Below are positions 8,194 to 17,863 of a stretch of DNA of 64,000 nt, piece by piece. Position 1 is the stretch's first letter. Every line of letters starts with the position of its first letter. The notes below the pieces were generated by a model. The model worked only from the letters and a program-made list of their open reading frames with translations. It was not told the DNA's origin and did no database searches. This DNA is from Oryzomonas sagensis (GTDB lineage: Bacteria > Desulfobacterota > Desulfuromonadia > Geobacterales > Pseudopelobacteraceae): positions 343,642 through 407,641 of the forward strand of contig NZ_VZRA01000002.1 in the NCBI RefSeq assembly GCF_008802355.1. Reading direction: 5' to 3'. A program made the translations under genes and the position numbers.

Positions 8194-8919
8194 CTACGCC
8201 GTCTCGGTCGTGCCGGAATGGCGCGCCACCCCATGGGGCTGGGTCACCGGCACCGGCCCCGCTCCGGGGATGGCCCCCTGTTCGTCCTCCACCTCCTCTT
8301 CCTCCCAGCCGTTCCACATCGGTTTGAAGTGGGCGAAGGGCGTGTGCCCCAGGGTCGCCAGGTAGATGTGTACGAAGAGGAAGGCGCAGAAACAGCAGGC
8401 GATCAGGTAGTGGACGCTCACCAGGGTCTTGATGCCCCCGATCACGATGAAGATCTCCCGCAGCGGTGCGACGTACATCAGGACGTAGCCGGAAAAGACG
8501 ACCAGCGGCAGCAGCACGAACATGATCACCAGGTACGAGGCCTTCTGCAACGGGTTGAACTTGCTGTCCGGGGTGCTGTGGTGCGGGTTGGGCCCACCTT
8601 TGAAATAATAGAAGAAGTAAAAGAACGCCTGGCGGAAGAGGCCGGATTTTATGTCCTCAAGGGTTGGGACATACAGTTTGAGCATGGTGCGGGCCACGAA
8701 CATGTAGTAGATGAGCCAGAGGGCGTAGGATATGGACACCACGACGCCGGCGGTGTTATGGAGGCGGATGGCCGCCTTGTAGGTGCCGAAGATGTTCACG
8801 TATTCGGGAAACCTGATTTGCAGGGCCGTCACGCAGAGGGTCACGATGCCGAAGGCGTTCAGCCAGTGCCAGATCCTGACCGGCATGGGGGTGAGATAGA
8901 TCTGTTCCGTGTGTTTCAT
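8194..8919 (-). CDS. cbcB: Inner-membrane diheme cytochrome b (CbcB-like)
   Basis: The 241-residue protein has four main hydrophobic helices. Histidines are placed as in cytochrome b561/hydrogenase b-subunit proteins: H18 in RIWHWLNAFG, one in IRLHNTAGV, and two in SVHYLIACCFCAFLFVHIY. It would oxidise menaquinol and hand electrons to the adjacent periplasmic heptaheme protein. The C-terminal 45 residues are acidic and proline-rich and look disordered. It starts four bases after the heptaheme gene stop. In G. sulfurreducens the CbcBA complex is needed for respiration near the lowest usable potentials; applying that role here rests on synteny. Confidence 0.85.
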   Translation of the reverse strand: MKHTEQIYLTPMPVRIWHWLNAFGIVTLCVTALQIRFPEYVNIFGTYKAAIRLHNTAGVVVSISYALWLIYYMFVARTMLKLYVPTLEDIKSGLFRQAFFYFFYYFKGGPNPHHSTPDSKFNPLQKASYLVIMFVLLPLVVFSGYVLMYVAPLREIFIVIGGIKTLVSVHYLIACCFCAFLFVHIYLATLGHTPFAHFKPMWNGWEEEEVEDEQGAIPGAGPVPVTQPHGVARHSGTTETA

Positions 8920-8922
8920 GGC

Positions 8923-9978
8923 TCAGTGCTCCTTCCGGTTTTTTCTGGTGAGGAACCGCAGGGTGCCGTGTCCGATCGGCATCATCATCCCGCCCACGAT
9001 GATCAGTGCCCCGACGATGTTGAGGGCACTGCTTCTGGTGGTGCCGAGCATGTAAAAATCGGGCGTCCCATAGAGAATATCAAGAATTGCGCCTTTCTCA
9101 ACCGCCACGCGGGTCACGTTGCCGTTTTTGTCGGGGAACGCCACATAGCTGGTCTGCATCGCCTGAGGCCCCGAGGCGTGGCAGAAGGAGCAATCCCAGC
9201 ACTTCTCGTTGATCTGGTAGGTATGGGTGACCGTCTCGGGGGTCATCATCCCCCAGAGGCGCATCCCCTTGTTGCGCGCCTCGTGGTTGAACTCCCTCAG
9301 TTCGGCCAGGGAGATGAAGCCGTCGCCGTTTTTGTCCACCAACCGGCTGATATCCCCGTTTATGGGGTGCAGCGCGCCGAGCTCGCCGTATGTGGCGGTC
9401 TTGAAGTCGCCGTGGGGATCGTCAGGTTTCTTGTTTTCGATGGCCATGGTGATGACGTAGCTTTTGGAGCCGGTATGGCAGGTGATGCAGGGGAGCGAAT
9501 CCAGGTGCAGGTCGGCCTGGGTGAGCCATTTGGAATGGCTCTTGATGGTCTTGCCCTTGTCGTGGCACTTGGCGCATTTGCTGTTCAGGTAATCGCCGGA
9601 TGCCGCGATGCCCGGCTTGACTTCATGGGGGTTGTGGCAGTCGTTGCAGGTCGCCTTGGCGCCATGAAGGCTTTTGGCGTATTCCGCCTGGATGGGGGCA
9701 TGGCATTCCTTGCACCTGGCCTTGGTGGGGCGGGAGCCGTCCTTGGGATGGGCCGCCGTCACCGAGTCGTGGCACGAGGTGCACCCGATCAGGGCATGGG
9801 TTGTGGAGGCGAATTTGCTCGCATCCAGGTACAGCCGCTCGCCGCCGTTTCTGGCAACATCCCGATTGCCGTGGCAGGCGAGGCAGGCGTCATTGTCCGC
9901 GGCGGCCGCCGAAGCGGCGGCCGTGGGCAGCATGAGAACAGCCAGGCACAGTATCACTCTGCAAACATCCGTCTTCAC
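8923..9978 (-). CDS. cbcA: Heptaheme c-type cytochrome (CbcA-like) with an EF-hand loop
   Basis: The signal peptide ends near residue 27. Seven CXXCH motifs start at residues 32, 66, 89, 111, 135, 164 and 263, and a C-terminal helix (about 316-336) with a basic tail anchors the protein in the inner membrane. Between hemes six and seven, residues 215-226 ([12 protein letters not shown]) form a canonical EF-hand calcium loop with D1, N3, D5, S9 and E12 all present. The protein would take electrons from the cytochrome b subunit and pass them to periplasmic carriers. It is co-transcribed with cbcB. Confidence 0.85.
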   Translation of the reverse strand: MKTDVCRVILCLAVLMLPTAAASAAAADNDACLACHGNRDVARNGGERLYLDASKFASTTHALIGCTSCHDSVTAAHPKDGSRPTKARCKECHAPIQAEYAKSLHGAKATCNDCHNPHEVKPGIAASGDYLNSKCAKCHDKGKTIKSHSKWLTQADLHLDSLPCITCHTGSKSYVITMAIENKKPDDPHGDFKTATYGELGALHPINGDISRLVDKNGDGFISLAELREFNHEARNKGMRLWGMMTPETVTHTYQINEKCWDCSFCHASGPQAMQTSYVAFPDKNGNVTRVAVEKGAILDILYGTPDFYMLGTTRSSALNIVGALIIVGGMMMPIGHGTLRFLTRKNRKEH

Positions 9979-10117
9979 GTGAGCTCTCCTTTTCCCTGGA
10001 GCCCCGTCTCGTGCGGGGCGATGGGTAGTGGTGCCGCCTGGTGCGCATTGTTTCGTAGATGTGCCGCCGATTCCGCATCAGCGTGAAGTCGGCGGCAAGT
10101 GCTCGTGCTGTGCCGCG

Positions 10118-10354
10118 TTATTTGTTGGTCACGGTATGGGGTTCGGCCACCTTGTTCTTGCCCATGGCCTTGGCGAACCCGAGCATCATCAGGAGCGCCG
10201 GCATGAGTTGGGCAACGACGATCAGGGCGCAGAAGCCCAGGAATATCCATACGAAGAGCCCGCTGTTGTCCTCCCGCGCGCCGCTTGCCGCAAAGGCGCT
10301 GGATGCGGAACCGATGGTAAGCATGAGAGCATTGATCAATGGTGTGGTTTTCAT
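10118..10354 (-). CDS. Small membrane protein, 78 residues (paralogue 2)
   Basis: ATG at 10354 follows GAGGACGCC. Residues 1-22 look like a signal peptide ending in AFA, followed by a short acidic linker (SGAREDNSG). One long helix (LFVWIFLGFCALIVVAQLMPALLMMLGFAKAM) and a basic tail complete the protein. The helix contains a proline before a methionine-rich stretch, exactly as in the neighbouring paralogue. It lies between the sigma-54 promoter and the heptaheme gene, so it is expected to be expressed with the quinol oxidase, as an accessory or assembly subunit. Confidence 0.75.
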   Translation of the reverse strand: MKTTPLINALMLTIGSASSAFAASGAREDNSGLFVWIFLGFCALIVVAQLMPALLMMLGFAKAMGKNKVAEPHTVTNK

Positions 10355-10428
10355 GGCGTCCTCCCTCGGTAGTATAGCATTCAAAGTGTGTTTGAAAAGT
10401 TGCCCCGCCTTTTTCACGGAGCGGTGCG

Positions 10429-10665
10429 TTATTTGTCGCCGCCGGTTTCGTGCGCCTTCTTCTCGCTTGCCGAGAATACCCCCTTGAGCATGCCGACCAG
10501 CAGCATGATGCCGGGAATGAACTGGAAGAGGACGATCAGGATGCCGAATGCGATGAAGAATGTGGCCAACAGGCTCAGACCTTCTCCCTCTGCTCCCCCT
10601 CCCGCCGCCAGCGCCGTACCGGCGGTGATCATCAGGGACAATAGCGTTGCTGATATGGTTCTCAT
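10429..10665 (-). CDS. Small membrane protein, 78 residues (paralogue 1)
   Basis: The start at 10665 is preferred because GGGGAG lies a few bases upstream; an in-frame start at 10695 would be off the ribosome site. The signal peptide (TISATLLSLMITAGTALA) is followed by GGGAEGEG, one helix (LLATFFIAFGILIVLFQFIPGIMLLVGMLKGVF), and a charged tail. Length, layout and the FIPGIMLLVGM motif match the next gene (LMPALLMMLGF), so the two arose by duplication. It is the first gene after the sigma-54 promoter. Confidence 0.78.
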   Translation of the reverse strand: MRTISATLLSLMITAGTALAAGGGAEGEGLSLLATFFIAFGILIVLFQFIPGIMLLVGMLKGVFSASEKKAHETGGDK

Positions 10666-10718
10666 GGCTCTCCCCTTTCTTGCTGAGCGTGTCATGGTGG
10701 TTCCTTGCCCATTGCCAG

Positions 10719-10734
10719 AGCATCGACCGTGCCA
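10719..10734 (-). promoter_or_regulatory. Sigma-54 (-24/-12) promoter of the cbc-like operon
   Basis: The minus strand reads TGGCACGGTCGATGCT, which matches the TGGCACG-N4-TTGCW consensus at every defined base but one, with exact GG-GC spacing. It sits about 55 bases upstream of the first small membrane protein gene. The divergent gene next door encodes a sigma-54 activator, which fits direct control. Confidence 0.85.
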
Positions 10735-10980
10735 TAATGGCGCAATTGTTGAACAGATAAAGATAAGTGGCTTGAATTATTGGAGGAGTGCCCGGACGCC
10801 CCGCGAACGGGTCGTTCGGGGCCTGGGAAGCGGCGCGGCCGGCTGTATAGCAATCCCATACAGTCGAAAAAAAGGGCCAGGCGCAAACCGGCCGCCAGGA
10901 GGCCGGGATTATTTGGTTTTTAATGAAAAAGCGGCGGGAGGCGTAACCGTATAGCGAAATTATACATCTGGGCAGTCGTG

Positions 10981-11008
10981 TTGACTTGCGGTATCGTCTT
11001 GCTAAAAT
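10981..11008 (+). promoter_or_regulatory. Sigma-70 promoter of the bccR-like gene
   Basis: TTGACT (10981) and TAAAAT (11003) are 16 bases apart, about 80 bases upstream of the regulator start. This gives the activator a housekeeping promoter separate from the sigma-54 promoter it probably serves. The interval 10735-10980 between the two promoters holds no gene and is where activator sites would be expected. Confidence 0.6.
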
Positions 11009-11089
11009 AGGAAAAACAGACTGTGTTTTGAGTAGTTGACATGCTTTTGAAACTATTGCAATGTGACGCTGACGGGGAAGGAGGCGGGA

Positions 11090-12517
<1,428 letters not shown>

Positions 12518-12522
12518 AAAAC

Positions 12523-12569
12523 AATAGGACTTTATAGGACCCATAGGACCTATAAGTCACATAGGTCCT
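12523..12569. repeat. Copy 3 of the CATAGGACC palindromic repeat
   Basis: ATAGGACTTTATAGGACCCATAGG and the related CCTATAAGTCACATAGGTCC alternate between the convergent regulator and kinase genes. It overlaps the last codons of the kinase and may serve as a bidirectional terminator. Confidence 0.6.
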
Positions 12570-14146
12570 CCCTGCTCTTCCCCTCCGCTTCCCTGAAGCG
12601 GCAGCAGGATGGTAAAGGTCGTCCCCACCCCCACCTTGCTTGCCACCTCGATCTTCCCCGCATTGTTTTCCACAAACCCGTAGGAAATGGAGAGCCCCAA
12701 CCCGGTCCCCTCGGCCTTGGTGGTGAAGAAGGGGTCGAAGATGCGTTGCAGGTTCTCTTCGGAGATGCCGCAGCCGTTGTCCCCGATCTCCACGCAGGCG
12801 AAGCCGCCGCCGTCCGGTTGCGAGGTGGTGATGCTGATCAGCCCCCCCTTGGGCATGGCATGGCTGGCGTTGATGAACAGGTTGACGAAGACCTGCTGCA
12901 TTTGGTTGGAATCCACGAAGACATCCCCCAGGTCCGGGTCGTAGGAGCGCTTGATGCTGATGTTCTGGAAGCTGGGCTGATGCTGGAGCAGGCCGACGAC
13001 CCGGTCCAGGAGGTTGTTGAGGGAGATGGCCTCCTTGTGGGGCAGGGCCTCGCGGGAAAACTCCAGGAGCTGCTTGACGATATCGGCGCAGCGGCGGCAC
13101 TCGGCGATGATCCGTTCCAGGTCCGGCTTGAGGGACGGGTCGAGGCGCTTGTCGTTGTCCACGATGGAGGCGTAGAGCAGGATGCCGCTCAGGGGGTTGT
13201 TGATCTCATGGGCGATGCCCGCCACCAGGTTGCCCAGGGAGGCCAGTTTTTCGGAACGGTGGAGCTGGGCCTGCATCTGCTTGATCTCCTGGCTGCGCTC
13301 CTCGACCTTCTGTTCCAGATTGCCGGCCCATTCCTTCAACTCCTCGTTGGCCTTGGCGAGGCCCGCGGTCATGTCGTTGACCGCCTCGGACAGATCCCCC
13401 AGCTCGTCGTCGCTGGTGATCGGTATGCGGGCGTCCATGTCCCCTGCCGACACCCGTGCGGTGTGCTGCACCAGCCGCTGCACCGGGCGGTCCACGAGGC
13501 GCTGGGTCAGGAAGGTGATCAACACCCCGATGAACAGCAGGAGCATGCAGGTCATGACGATGAACTGCATGCGGTACTCGTGGGACTGCTGGCGCAGGCT
13601 TTCCAGGGAGAGGGTGATGTCCAGCACGCCCAGGATATGATGATCCTTGTCGTGGAAATGGCAGGCCCCGGTGGAGCATTCCGGCTGGTTGTAGATGGCC
13701 TTGGTGTAGCCCAGCACCTCCGCGCCGCTGGCGGTGCGGTACAGGCGGCTGCTGTTGTTGGTCGGGGAAAAGAGCCGGGTGTTGTTCGGTTGGTGGCAGA
13801 AGATGCAGGCCGCGTTCTTCTGGTCGATGATGGTGCCGATCTCGCTTTTGTGGCTGGAGAAGACCACCTTGCCGCTCCGGTCGATGATGCTGATATGCTC
13901 GATGCTTCTGCTCTGGGCGATCCGGTCCGCCATCAGGTACAGGCTGGCCTTGTCGTTCTTCATCATGGCGTCGTAGGTGCTCTGGTTGATGATCTCCGTC
14001 AACTGGTCGGCATTGGAGATGGCGTACTCGATGGTGGCTTTGCGGAAGTTTTTCAGGTTGATGTAGTCCAGAATGCCCATGAAGCCGACCAGGATCAGGG
14101 AGGTGGCGAGGGTGAGCTTGACGATGAGGGAGAGACGCAGGCGCAT
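12557..14146 (-). CDS. c-type-heme-binding sensor histidine kinase
   Basis: The 529-residue protein has a membrane helix at 7-27 and a periplasmic region with CIFCH (114-118) and CSTGACH (157-163). A second helix (192-213), HAMP (about 214-266), a coiled coil, and a HisKA domain with H313 in AHEINNPLSG follow. The HATPase domain has intact N (NLFINASHAM), G1 (DNGCGI) and G2 (GTGLGLS) boxes. Covalent heme in the sensor would report redox state or a ligand. It is convergent with the sigma-54 regulator and is its likely kinase by proximity. Its sensor half is paralogous to the kinase-less protein at 6154-6996. Confidence 0.88.
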   Translation of the reverse strand: MRLRLSLIVKLTLATSLILVGFMGILDYINLKNFRKATIEYAISNADQLTEIINQSTYDAMMKNDKASLYLMADRIAQSRSIEHISIIDRSGKVVFSSHKSEIGTIIDQKNAACIFCHQPNNTRLFSPTNNSSRLYRTASGAEVLGYTKAIYNQPECSTGACHFHDKDHHILGVLDITLSLESLRQQSHEYRMQFIVMTCMLLLFIGVLITFLTQRLVDRPVQRLVQHTARVSAGDMDARIPITSDDELGDLSEAVNDMTAGLAKANEELKEWAGNLEQKVEERSQEIKQMQAQLHRSEKLASLGNLVAGIAHEINNPLSGILLYASIVDNDKRLDPSLKPDLERIIAECRRCADIVKQLLEFSREALPHKEAISLNNLLDRVVGLLQHQPSFQNISIKRSYDPDLGDVFVDSNQMQQVFVNLFINASHAMPKGGLISITTSQPDGGGFACVEIGDNGCGISEENLQRIFDPFFTTKAEGTGLGLSISYGFVENNAGKIEVASKVGVGTTFTILLPLQGSGGEEQGGPM

Positions 14147-14269
14147 GGATGACCTTTGCGTTCGGGATTATGCGGTTACGGCTGTCTGGCTACATACTGC
14201 GTTTGCCGTTGCAAGTCAAGGGGTTGGTGCGGATAGCGGGATGGTGCTGTCACGCGGGCCGCTGGCATT

Positions 14270-14836
14270 TCACTCATATGCCGGAGGAAGGGAGGGCTTC
14301 AAACACCGGTAGGTGAAGACCCGCTCGATGAACTCCTCCCGGAACCCCTGGTCGTCCAGCCGCCCCTCCTCTGCCACCGGCAAAAGCGGGAAGCGGGCCG
14401 TCAGGGCTGCGGCGAACAGGCCGCTGCCGCTCCCGGCCGTTCCGTTATCGCCGTAGACCGGGACCTGCGCCACACCGCAACTGGGCGAATTCCTTTTGAA
14501 GATGAAGCCGCACAGGTCCTCGCCCTCCAACTCCCTGACCTTCATCCGGCACCAGGCCTGCATCCGGTCGGTCAGGTCGATGCGGCTTTGGGTGGTCACC
14601 AGGCGCGGGGCGGCCGGGTCCCCCTCCAGGCGCATGGCCTCCCGGGGGATGGACAGGCCGCACCCCACCTCGGGACAGACCGGTACGAACCGGAAAAGGG
14701 GGCCCAGGCGGTCGGTGAGGTCGCGGTCGTGTTTGTGGCCGCCGTCGTAGCGGACCAACTCCCCCAGCAGGCAGGAACTGACGCCAATGACGCCGGGGAC
14801 GGCTGCCGGCTCAGGTTCAGGGTTGCAGGGTGCCAT
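14270..14836 (-). CDS. DUF523 family protein
   Basis: The 188-residue protein carries the DUF523 pattern: VSSCLLGELVRYDGGHK near the start, VCPEVGCGLSIPRE in the middle, and KRNSPSCGV. The paired cysteines suggest a metal or cluster site, but no reaction is established for the family. Some relatives are fused to DUF1722; this copy is not. The start at 14836 overlaps the end of the upstream OB-fold gene by 20 bases, so the two are probably translationally coupled. Confidence 0.8.
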   Translation of the reverse strand: MAPCNPEPEPAAVPGVIGVSSCLLGELVRYDGGHKHDRDLTDRLGPLFRFVPVCPEVGCGLSIPREAMRLEGDPAAPRLVTTQSRIDLTDRMQAWCRMKVRELEGEDLCGFIFKRNSPSCGVAQVPVYGDNGTAGSGSGLFAAALTARFPLLPVAEEGRLDDQGFREEFIERVFTYRCLKPSLPPAYE

Positions 14837-15566
14837 CTTCGATGATCAGCTCATACTTGTAGCCGGCGCCGAAATCCCGGTCCTTGCTGAGTTTCCCCGC
14901 GGCCGTGACCACATCCCCCTCGTTGGGCACCGTTTGGGTGGTGACGGTGAGGTCGTTGGTCTTCTTCTTGGCGCTGCCGCTGCCGTCCCGCAGGTGGACC
15001 CAGTTTTTCCCCATGATCCCCGTTGCGACCTTGACGACCTTGCCCCTGACCACGACCTTGTGTTTGTTCAGGGTATTCTTGTTCTTGTAGAGTTCCGCCA
15101 CCGTATAGGCATTGGGGCCGGTGGCCTTTTCCACCTTGGCCTTGTCGCTTTTGGCGGCGGCTTTCACCGGTGCCGCCTTGGGTGCGCTCGTCGGGGCGGC
15201 CTTCTGCTGTGCCACCGGCCCGTTCGAAAAGACGATCCGGTCGAAGGTGCGCTTGAGGGTTTTGCTGGTGAAGTTGGGGATCTCGCCCCCGGGGCTGAAC
15301 GACATCTTCTGCCCCACGGTCACGCTCATCTCGGGGACGGCCACCCAACTCTTCACTCCGTTGTTCTCCAGGCCGACATAGGTATATCCCCCCGCGTCCA
15401 TGGTTTCCACCACGGTGCCGGAAAGGGGGAGCGGTGCTTGCTGCGAACCGGTCCGGGCCGCGGAACGGTTGCTGAAGGTCCCTTTGGGAAACCCGTGGGC
15501 AACCTGGCCCGCCGCGATGAAAGAGATGGTGAAAATGATGCTCAACAACGGTGCGCTTCGTGTCAT
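14817..15566 (-). CDS. Exported OB-fold protein (NrfJ-like)
   Basis: A signal peptide covers about 1-25. Residues about 46-115 form one conserved region (GTVVETMDAGGYTYVGLENNG, then SWVAVPEMSVTVGQK), as in NrfJ-like proteins found with multiheme cytochromes. An alanine/lysine linker (125-148) leads to a second OB-like domain (YTVAELYKNKNTLNKHKVVV, then KVATGIMGKNWVHLRDGSG). It is therefore a two-domain periplasmic protein that may bind a ligand or assist cytochrome maturation. No heme motif is present. The coupled downstream gene is DUF523. Confidence 0.7.
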   Translation of the reverse strand: MTRSAPLLSIIFTISFIAAGQVAHGFPKGTFSNRSAARTGSQQAPLPLSGTVVETMDAGGYTYVGLENNGVKSWVAVPEMSVTVGQKMSFSPGGEIPNFTSKTLKRTFDRIVFSNGPVAQQKAAPTSAPKAAPVKAAAKSDKAKVEKATGPNAYTVAELYKNKNTLNKHKVVVRGKVVKVATGIMGKNWVHLRDGSGSAKKKTNDLTVTTQTVPNEGDVVTAAGKLSKDRDFGAGYKYELIIEDGTLQP

Positions 15567-15676
15567 GTACGGCTCCTTTGGGAGGGTGTTTGCGGGAAAT
15601 CATATTGTTTTCCGGTGTGATGCACAAGCCTTATTTCGTACCCGCCCCGTCCCGGCCTGCACGGCGTTTTTACACA

Positions 15677-15849
15677 TTGGGGTATTGTTACTCGTGGGGA
15701 AATCTGCTAAAACGTGACCCATTATGGGCGAATCGGTGCCTAGCCGCGGGAAAGCGGCCAGGCATCCTGCGCCCAATCACATCCGGACACAATCTTTCCC
15801 TACTTTGGGGGATTGTTGCCGCCGAGAAAGTTTGTTAAAACGACCCATG
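15677..15849 (+). repeat. Two promoter-like direct repeats upstream of a small gene
   Basis: Copies start at 15677 and 15805. Each reads TTGGGGNATTGTT, a variable stretch, then TAAAACG(TG)ACCCAT. Each contains a TTGTT(A/G) box and a TAAAAC box with exactly 17 bases between (15685-15713 and 15813-15841), so both look like promoters. The second places its start site almost at the ATG at 15847, implying a leaderless or very short-leader mRNA. Confidence 0.5.
15726..15774 (+). other. Long GC-rich hairpin between the two repeats
   Basis: GGGCG/CGCCC, GGTGCC/GGCATC and GCCGC/GCGGC stems stack around a GGGAAA loop, giving about 16 pairs with small internal bulges. No T-tract follows. It would be in the 5' leader of any transcript begun at the first promoter-like repeat. 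Confidence 0.45.
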
Positions 15850-16038
15850 AAGATTCCGGTAGTATTTATCGACGGCACCCCCGGCGTTGTGGGGGATGAT
15901 GAACTCGAATCGTTCATCCAGAAAAGGCGCATCCTCTCCTTCCGCCGTTCCGGGGAGTGGGTCAGGGTTGCCAAGGACCCCCTGCGGGGCTCGTCCGGCA
16001 AGAAGGCCTATGACGGGAAAGAACGAAGAAAGGCGTAA
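15847..16038 (+). CDS. Small GSU-type hypothetical protein, 63 residues
   Basis: ATG at 15847 begins IPVVFIDGTPGVVGDDELESF, then RRILSFRRSGEWVRVAKDP and a lysine-rich tail. The pattern (two beta strands, an acidic turn, then a strand with RRSGEWV) resembles small proteins found widely in Geobacter with no known role. An in-frame ATG at 15724 would add 41 residues, but those are low-complexity and overlap the hairpin. The following exported protein starts 10 bases later, so the two may be one transcript. Confidence 0.6.
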   Translation: MKIPVVFIDGTPGVVGDDELESFIQKRRILSFRRSGEWVRVAKDPLRGSSGKKAYDGKERRKA

Positions 16039-16048
16039 GGGGCTCACG

Positions 16049-16369
16049 ATGCGCATCCTTTTCACCACCATGCTGTTCCTTATTCTGTCCCCCCTGGCAG
16101 GGGCGGCCCTTGCCGACGACAGGTCCGACTGCCTCAACAGTTGCACAAGCGACAAGCGGTCGAGCGATATGTACTGTCCTCCGGCCGGCGGCTACTCGGA
16201 CGAAGACCACCGGCAGTGCTTGGAGAAGAACGCCGCCGCCTACGGCGAGTGCGCCAAGGCCTGTTCCCCGGCCCCGGAACCGCCGCCCGCTACAGCTCCC
16301 GAACCGCCCCCCGCGCCGGCCGATCCGCCACCCGCACCGCCCGAGGGGGCCCCGGCCGGGGATAAATAG
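16049..16369 (+). CDS. Small exported cysteine protein with proline-rich tail
   Basis: The start at 16049 gives 106 residues. A signal peptide (RILFTTMLFLILSPLAGAALA) is followed by six cysteines in a compact domain (SDCLNSCTS, YCPPAGG, CLEKNAAAYGECAKAC), probably forming disulfides. The last third is (P/A/E)-rich and likely disordered. No named family is recognised. It follows the 63-residue gene directly and precedes a convergent barrel gene. Confidence 0.65.
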   Translation: MRILFTTMLFLILSPLAGAALADDRSDCLNSCTSDKRSSDMYCPPAGGYSDEDHRQCLEKNAAAYGECAKACSPAPEPPPATAPEPPPAPADPPPAPPEGAPAGDK

Positions 16370-16434
16370 GAATGAGCAGGAACCGGCTCACCATCGCCTA
16401 CCATGGGGCATCCCCGTGCGCACCGGCATGATCC

Positions 16435-17850
16435 TCAAAATTTGTACGTAAGCCACGTGGTCAGGTAATCCACATCCTCTCCCGGTCCCGATTCCTTCAA
16501 AAAGCTGCCGGCAAAAAAATGTCCATATATGGCGACAAAGGACAGGTGCCGGTCGATGTCCCAGAGCAGTTGCCCCTGGGACATGCTGCCGATGTAGCGG
16601 GCAGCGCTCGTCTTGCCGGAGCGGACGAGAGCCACGGCGTTGTTGTACAGTCCGTCGTGGGTGCTCTCCCGCCAGAAAAAATCCCAGTCGAAGATCAAGG
16701 CGAGATGGTCGGCAAGGTGGAGGTCGATGCAGGGGTTCAGGTCTATGAAGTTGGCCGGCCCGATCAGTCCCGCCTCGCTGAAATAGGCTCCTTTGGGGAA
16801 GAGCGGGTTGAAGGTTTCCAAGTCATGGGTGGCCGGGGCGTCGTCACCGCTGGCGATATCCGCCCGCAGGCCGAATCGTGGACGGAGCGGAAGCGACGAG
16901 AGGGTGTAGCCGGTGTCCGAAGCGACCGTCCAGGCTTGAATAGCGCCGGTGCCGAAACTCCCCCACTGGTAGATGGCTTCGAAGTTGTAATCGAGGGGCG
17001 CCGCTGTGCGCCAGAGCCGTGCCCCCAGGGAATGCCGCGTTTCCCGTGCAGTCCCCTGGTCGAAGCCGGCCTTGCCCCGATAGACCCCCATATAGTAGAC
17101 ATCCAGGTTCCCCTGGGGAAGAAGCGGGAACGGCAGCACCCCATAGGCCCCCCAGAGGGCCTTGGCGTTGTCCGTCCCGTCGTCGAAGGCATACCGGTTG
17201 GTCTGGACCGGCTTGGCGGCAAACCCATCGATCCTGAATTCTCCCGTGCGGTACATGAGCCGGAAACCGTCGAAGCTCTGGCGTACGTTTGGTCCTTCCC
17301 GCACCGAGACGAGCCGCTGGGAGCCGTAGGCCAGTTCCTGCCGCCCGGAGCGCAGGGTCAGGGAGGCTGCGTCGGATAGATCGAGCTTCAGGTCCAAAAA
17401 GGCTTGGTGCAGGTCCAATTCGTCCCGGTCGGTCGGTCGCGGTCCGCCTCTGCGACCATTTTCCAGGCTGCTCTGGAACTGGCTGAAGATGCGCAGGTTC
17501 TCGCCCATCCTGAGGTCGCCGTGCAGGAAGTATCTCTGGAGGAGGTAGCCGGAGTCTTGCGGGTCCTTGCCCCAGTTTGGGTGGTTGAAGTATTCGTAGC
17601 GTTCCCGCGCCTCACCGCCCAGGGAGAGATACCAGGAGCCAGTCCGGTTGAACGGGAGGTATTTGACCGGGTCCCAGATGTCGGTATTCAGGGCCGGATC
17701 GCGCAGGTAGCCGTAATCCTCGTCGGCGCGATTCAGTAAGTAACCCCGGAAGCTGTCCGGTGGCTCCCCGAAGCCGGCAGAGGAAGGCGCCGGAAGAGCG
17801 AGCAACGATACCCCGATAGTAGCCACCCAAACCGCCTGAAAAAGCTTCAT
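16435..17850 (-). CDS. Alginate-export-type outer-membrane beta-barrel
   Basis: ATG at 17850 follows GGAGGCGGTGC. The 471-residue product has a signal peptide, then DSFRGYLLNRADEDYGYLRDP and many alternating amphipathic strands (SLGGEARERYEYFNHPNWG, LRSGRQELAYGSQRLVSVREG). It ends in YLTTWLTYKF, an aromatic last strand as needed for barrel assembly. This matches the alginate_exp (AlgE-like) family, diffusion channels for anionic polymers or organic acids. The real substrate is unknown. It may share a transcript with the ion channel gene upstream. Confidence 0.8.
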   Translation of the reverse strand: MKLFQAVWVATIGVSLLALPAPSSAGFGEPPDSFRGYLLNRADEDYGYLRDPALNTDIWDPVKYLPFNRTGSWYLSLGGEARERYEYFNHPNWGKDPQDSGYLLQRYFLHGDLRMGENLRIFSQFQSSLENGRRGGPRPTDRDELDLHQAFLDLKLDLSDAASLTLRSGRQELAYGSQRLVSVREGPNVRQSFDGFRLMYRTGEFRIDGFAAKPVQTNRYAFDDGTDNAKALWGAYGVLPFPLLPQGNLDVYYMGVYRGKAGFDQGTARETRHSLGARLWRTAAPLDYNFEAIYQWGSFGTGAIQAWTVASDTGYTLSSLPLRPRFGLRADIASGDDAPATHDLETFNPLFPKGAYFSEAGLIGPANFIDLNPCIDLHLADHLALIFDWDFFWRESTHDGLYNNAVALVRSGKTSAARYIGSMSQGQLLWDIDRHLSFVAIYGHFFAGSFLKESGPGEDVDYLTTWLTYKF

Positions 17851-17863
17851 CGCACCGCCTCCC

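Noticed and set aside
8152-10086. 644-codon plus-strand frame across the cytochrome genes
   Set aside because: The opposite strand encodes cytochromes with 7 hemes and b-heme histidines; the plus frame is a shadow rich in Gly, Ala, Val and His.
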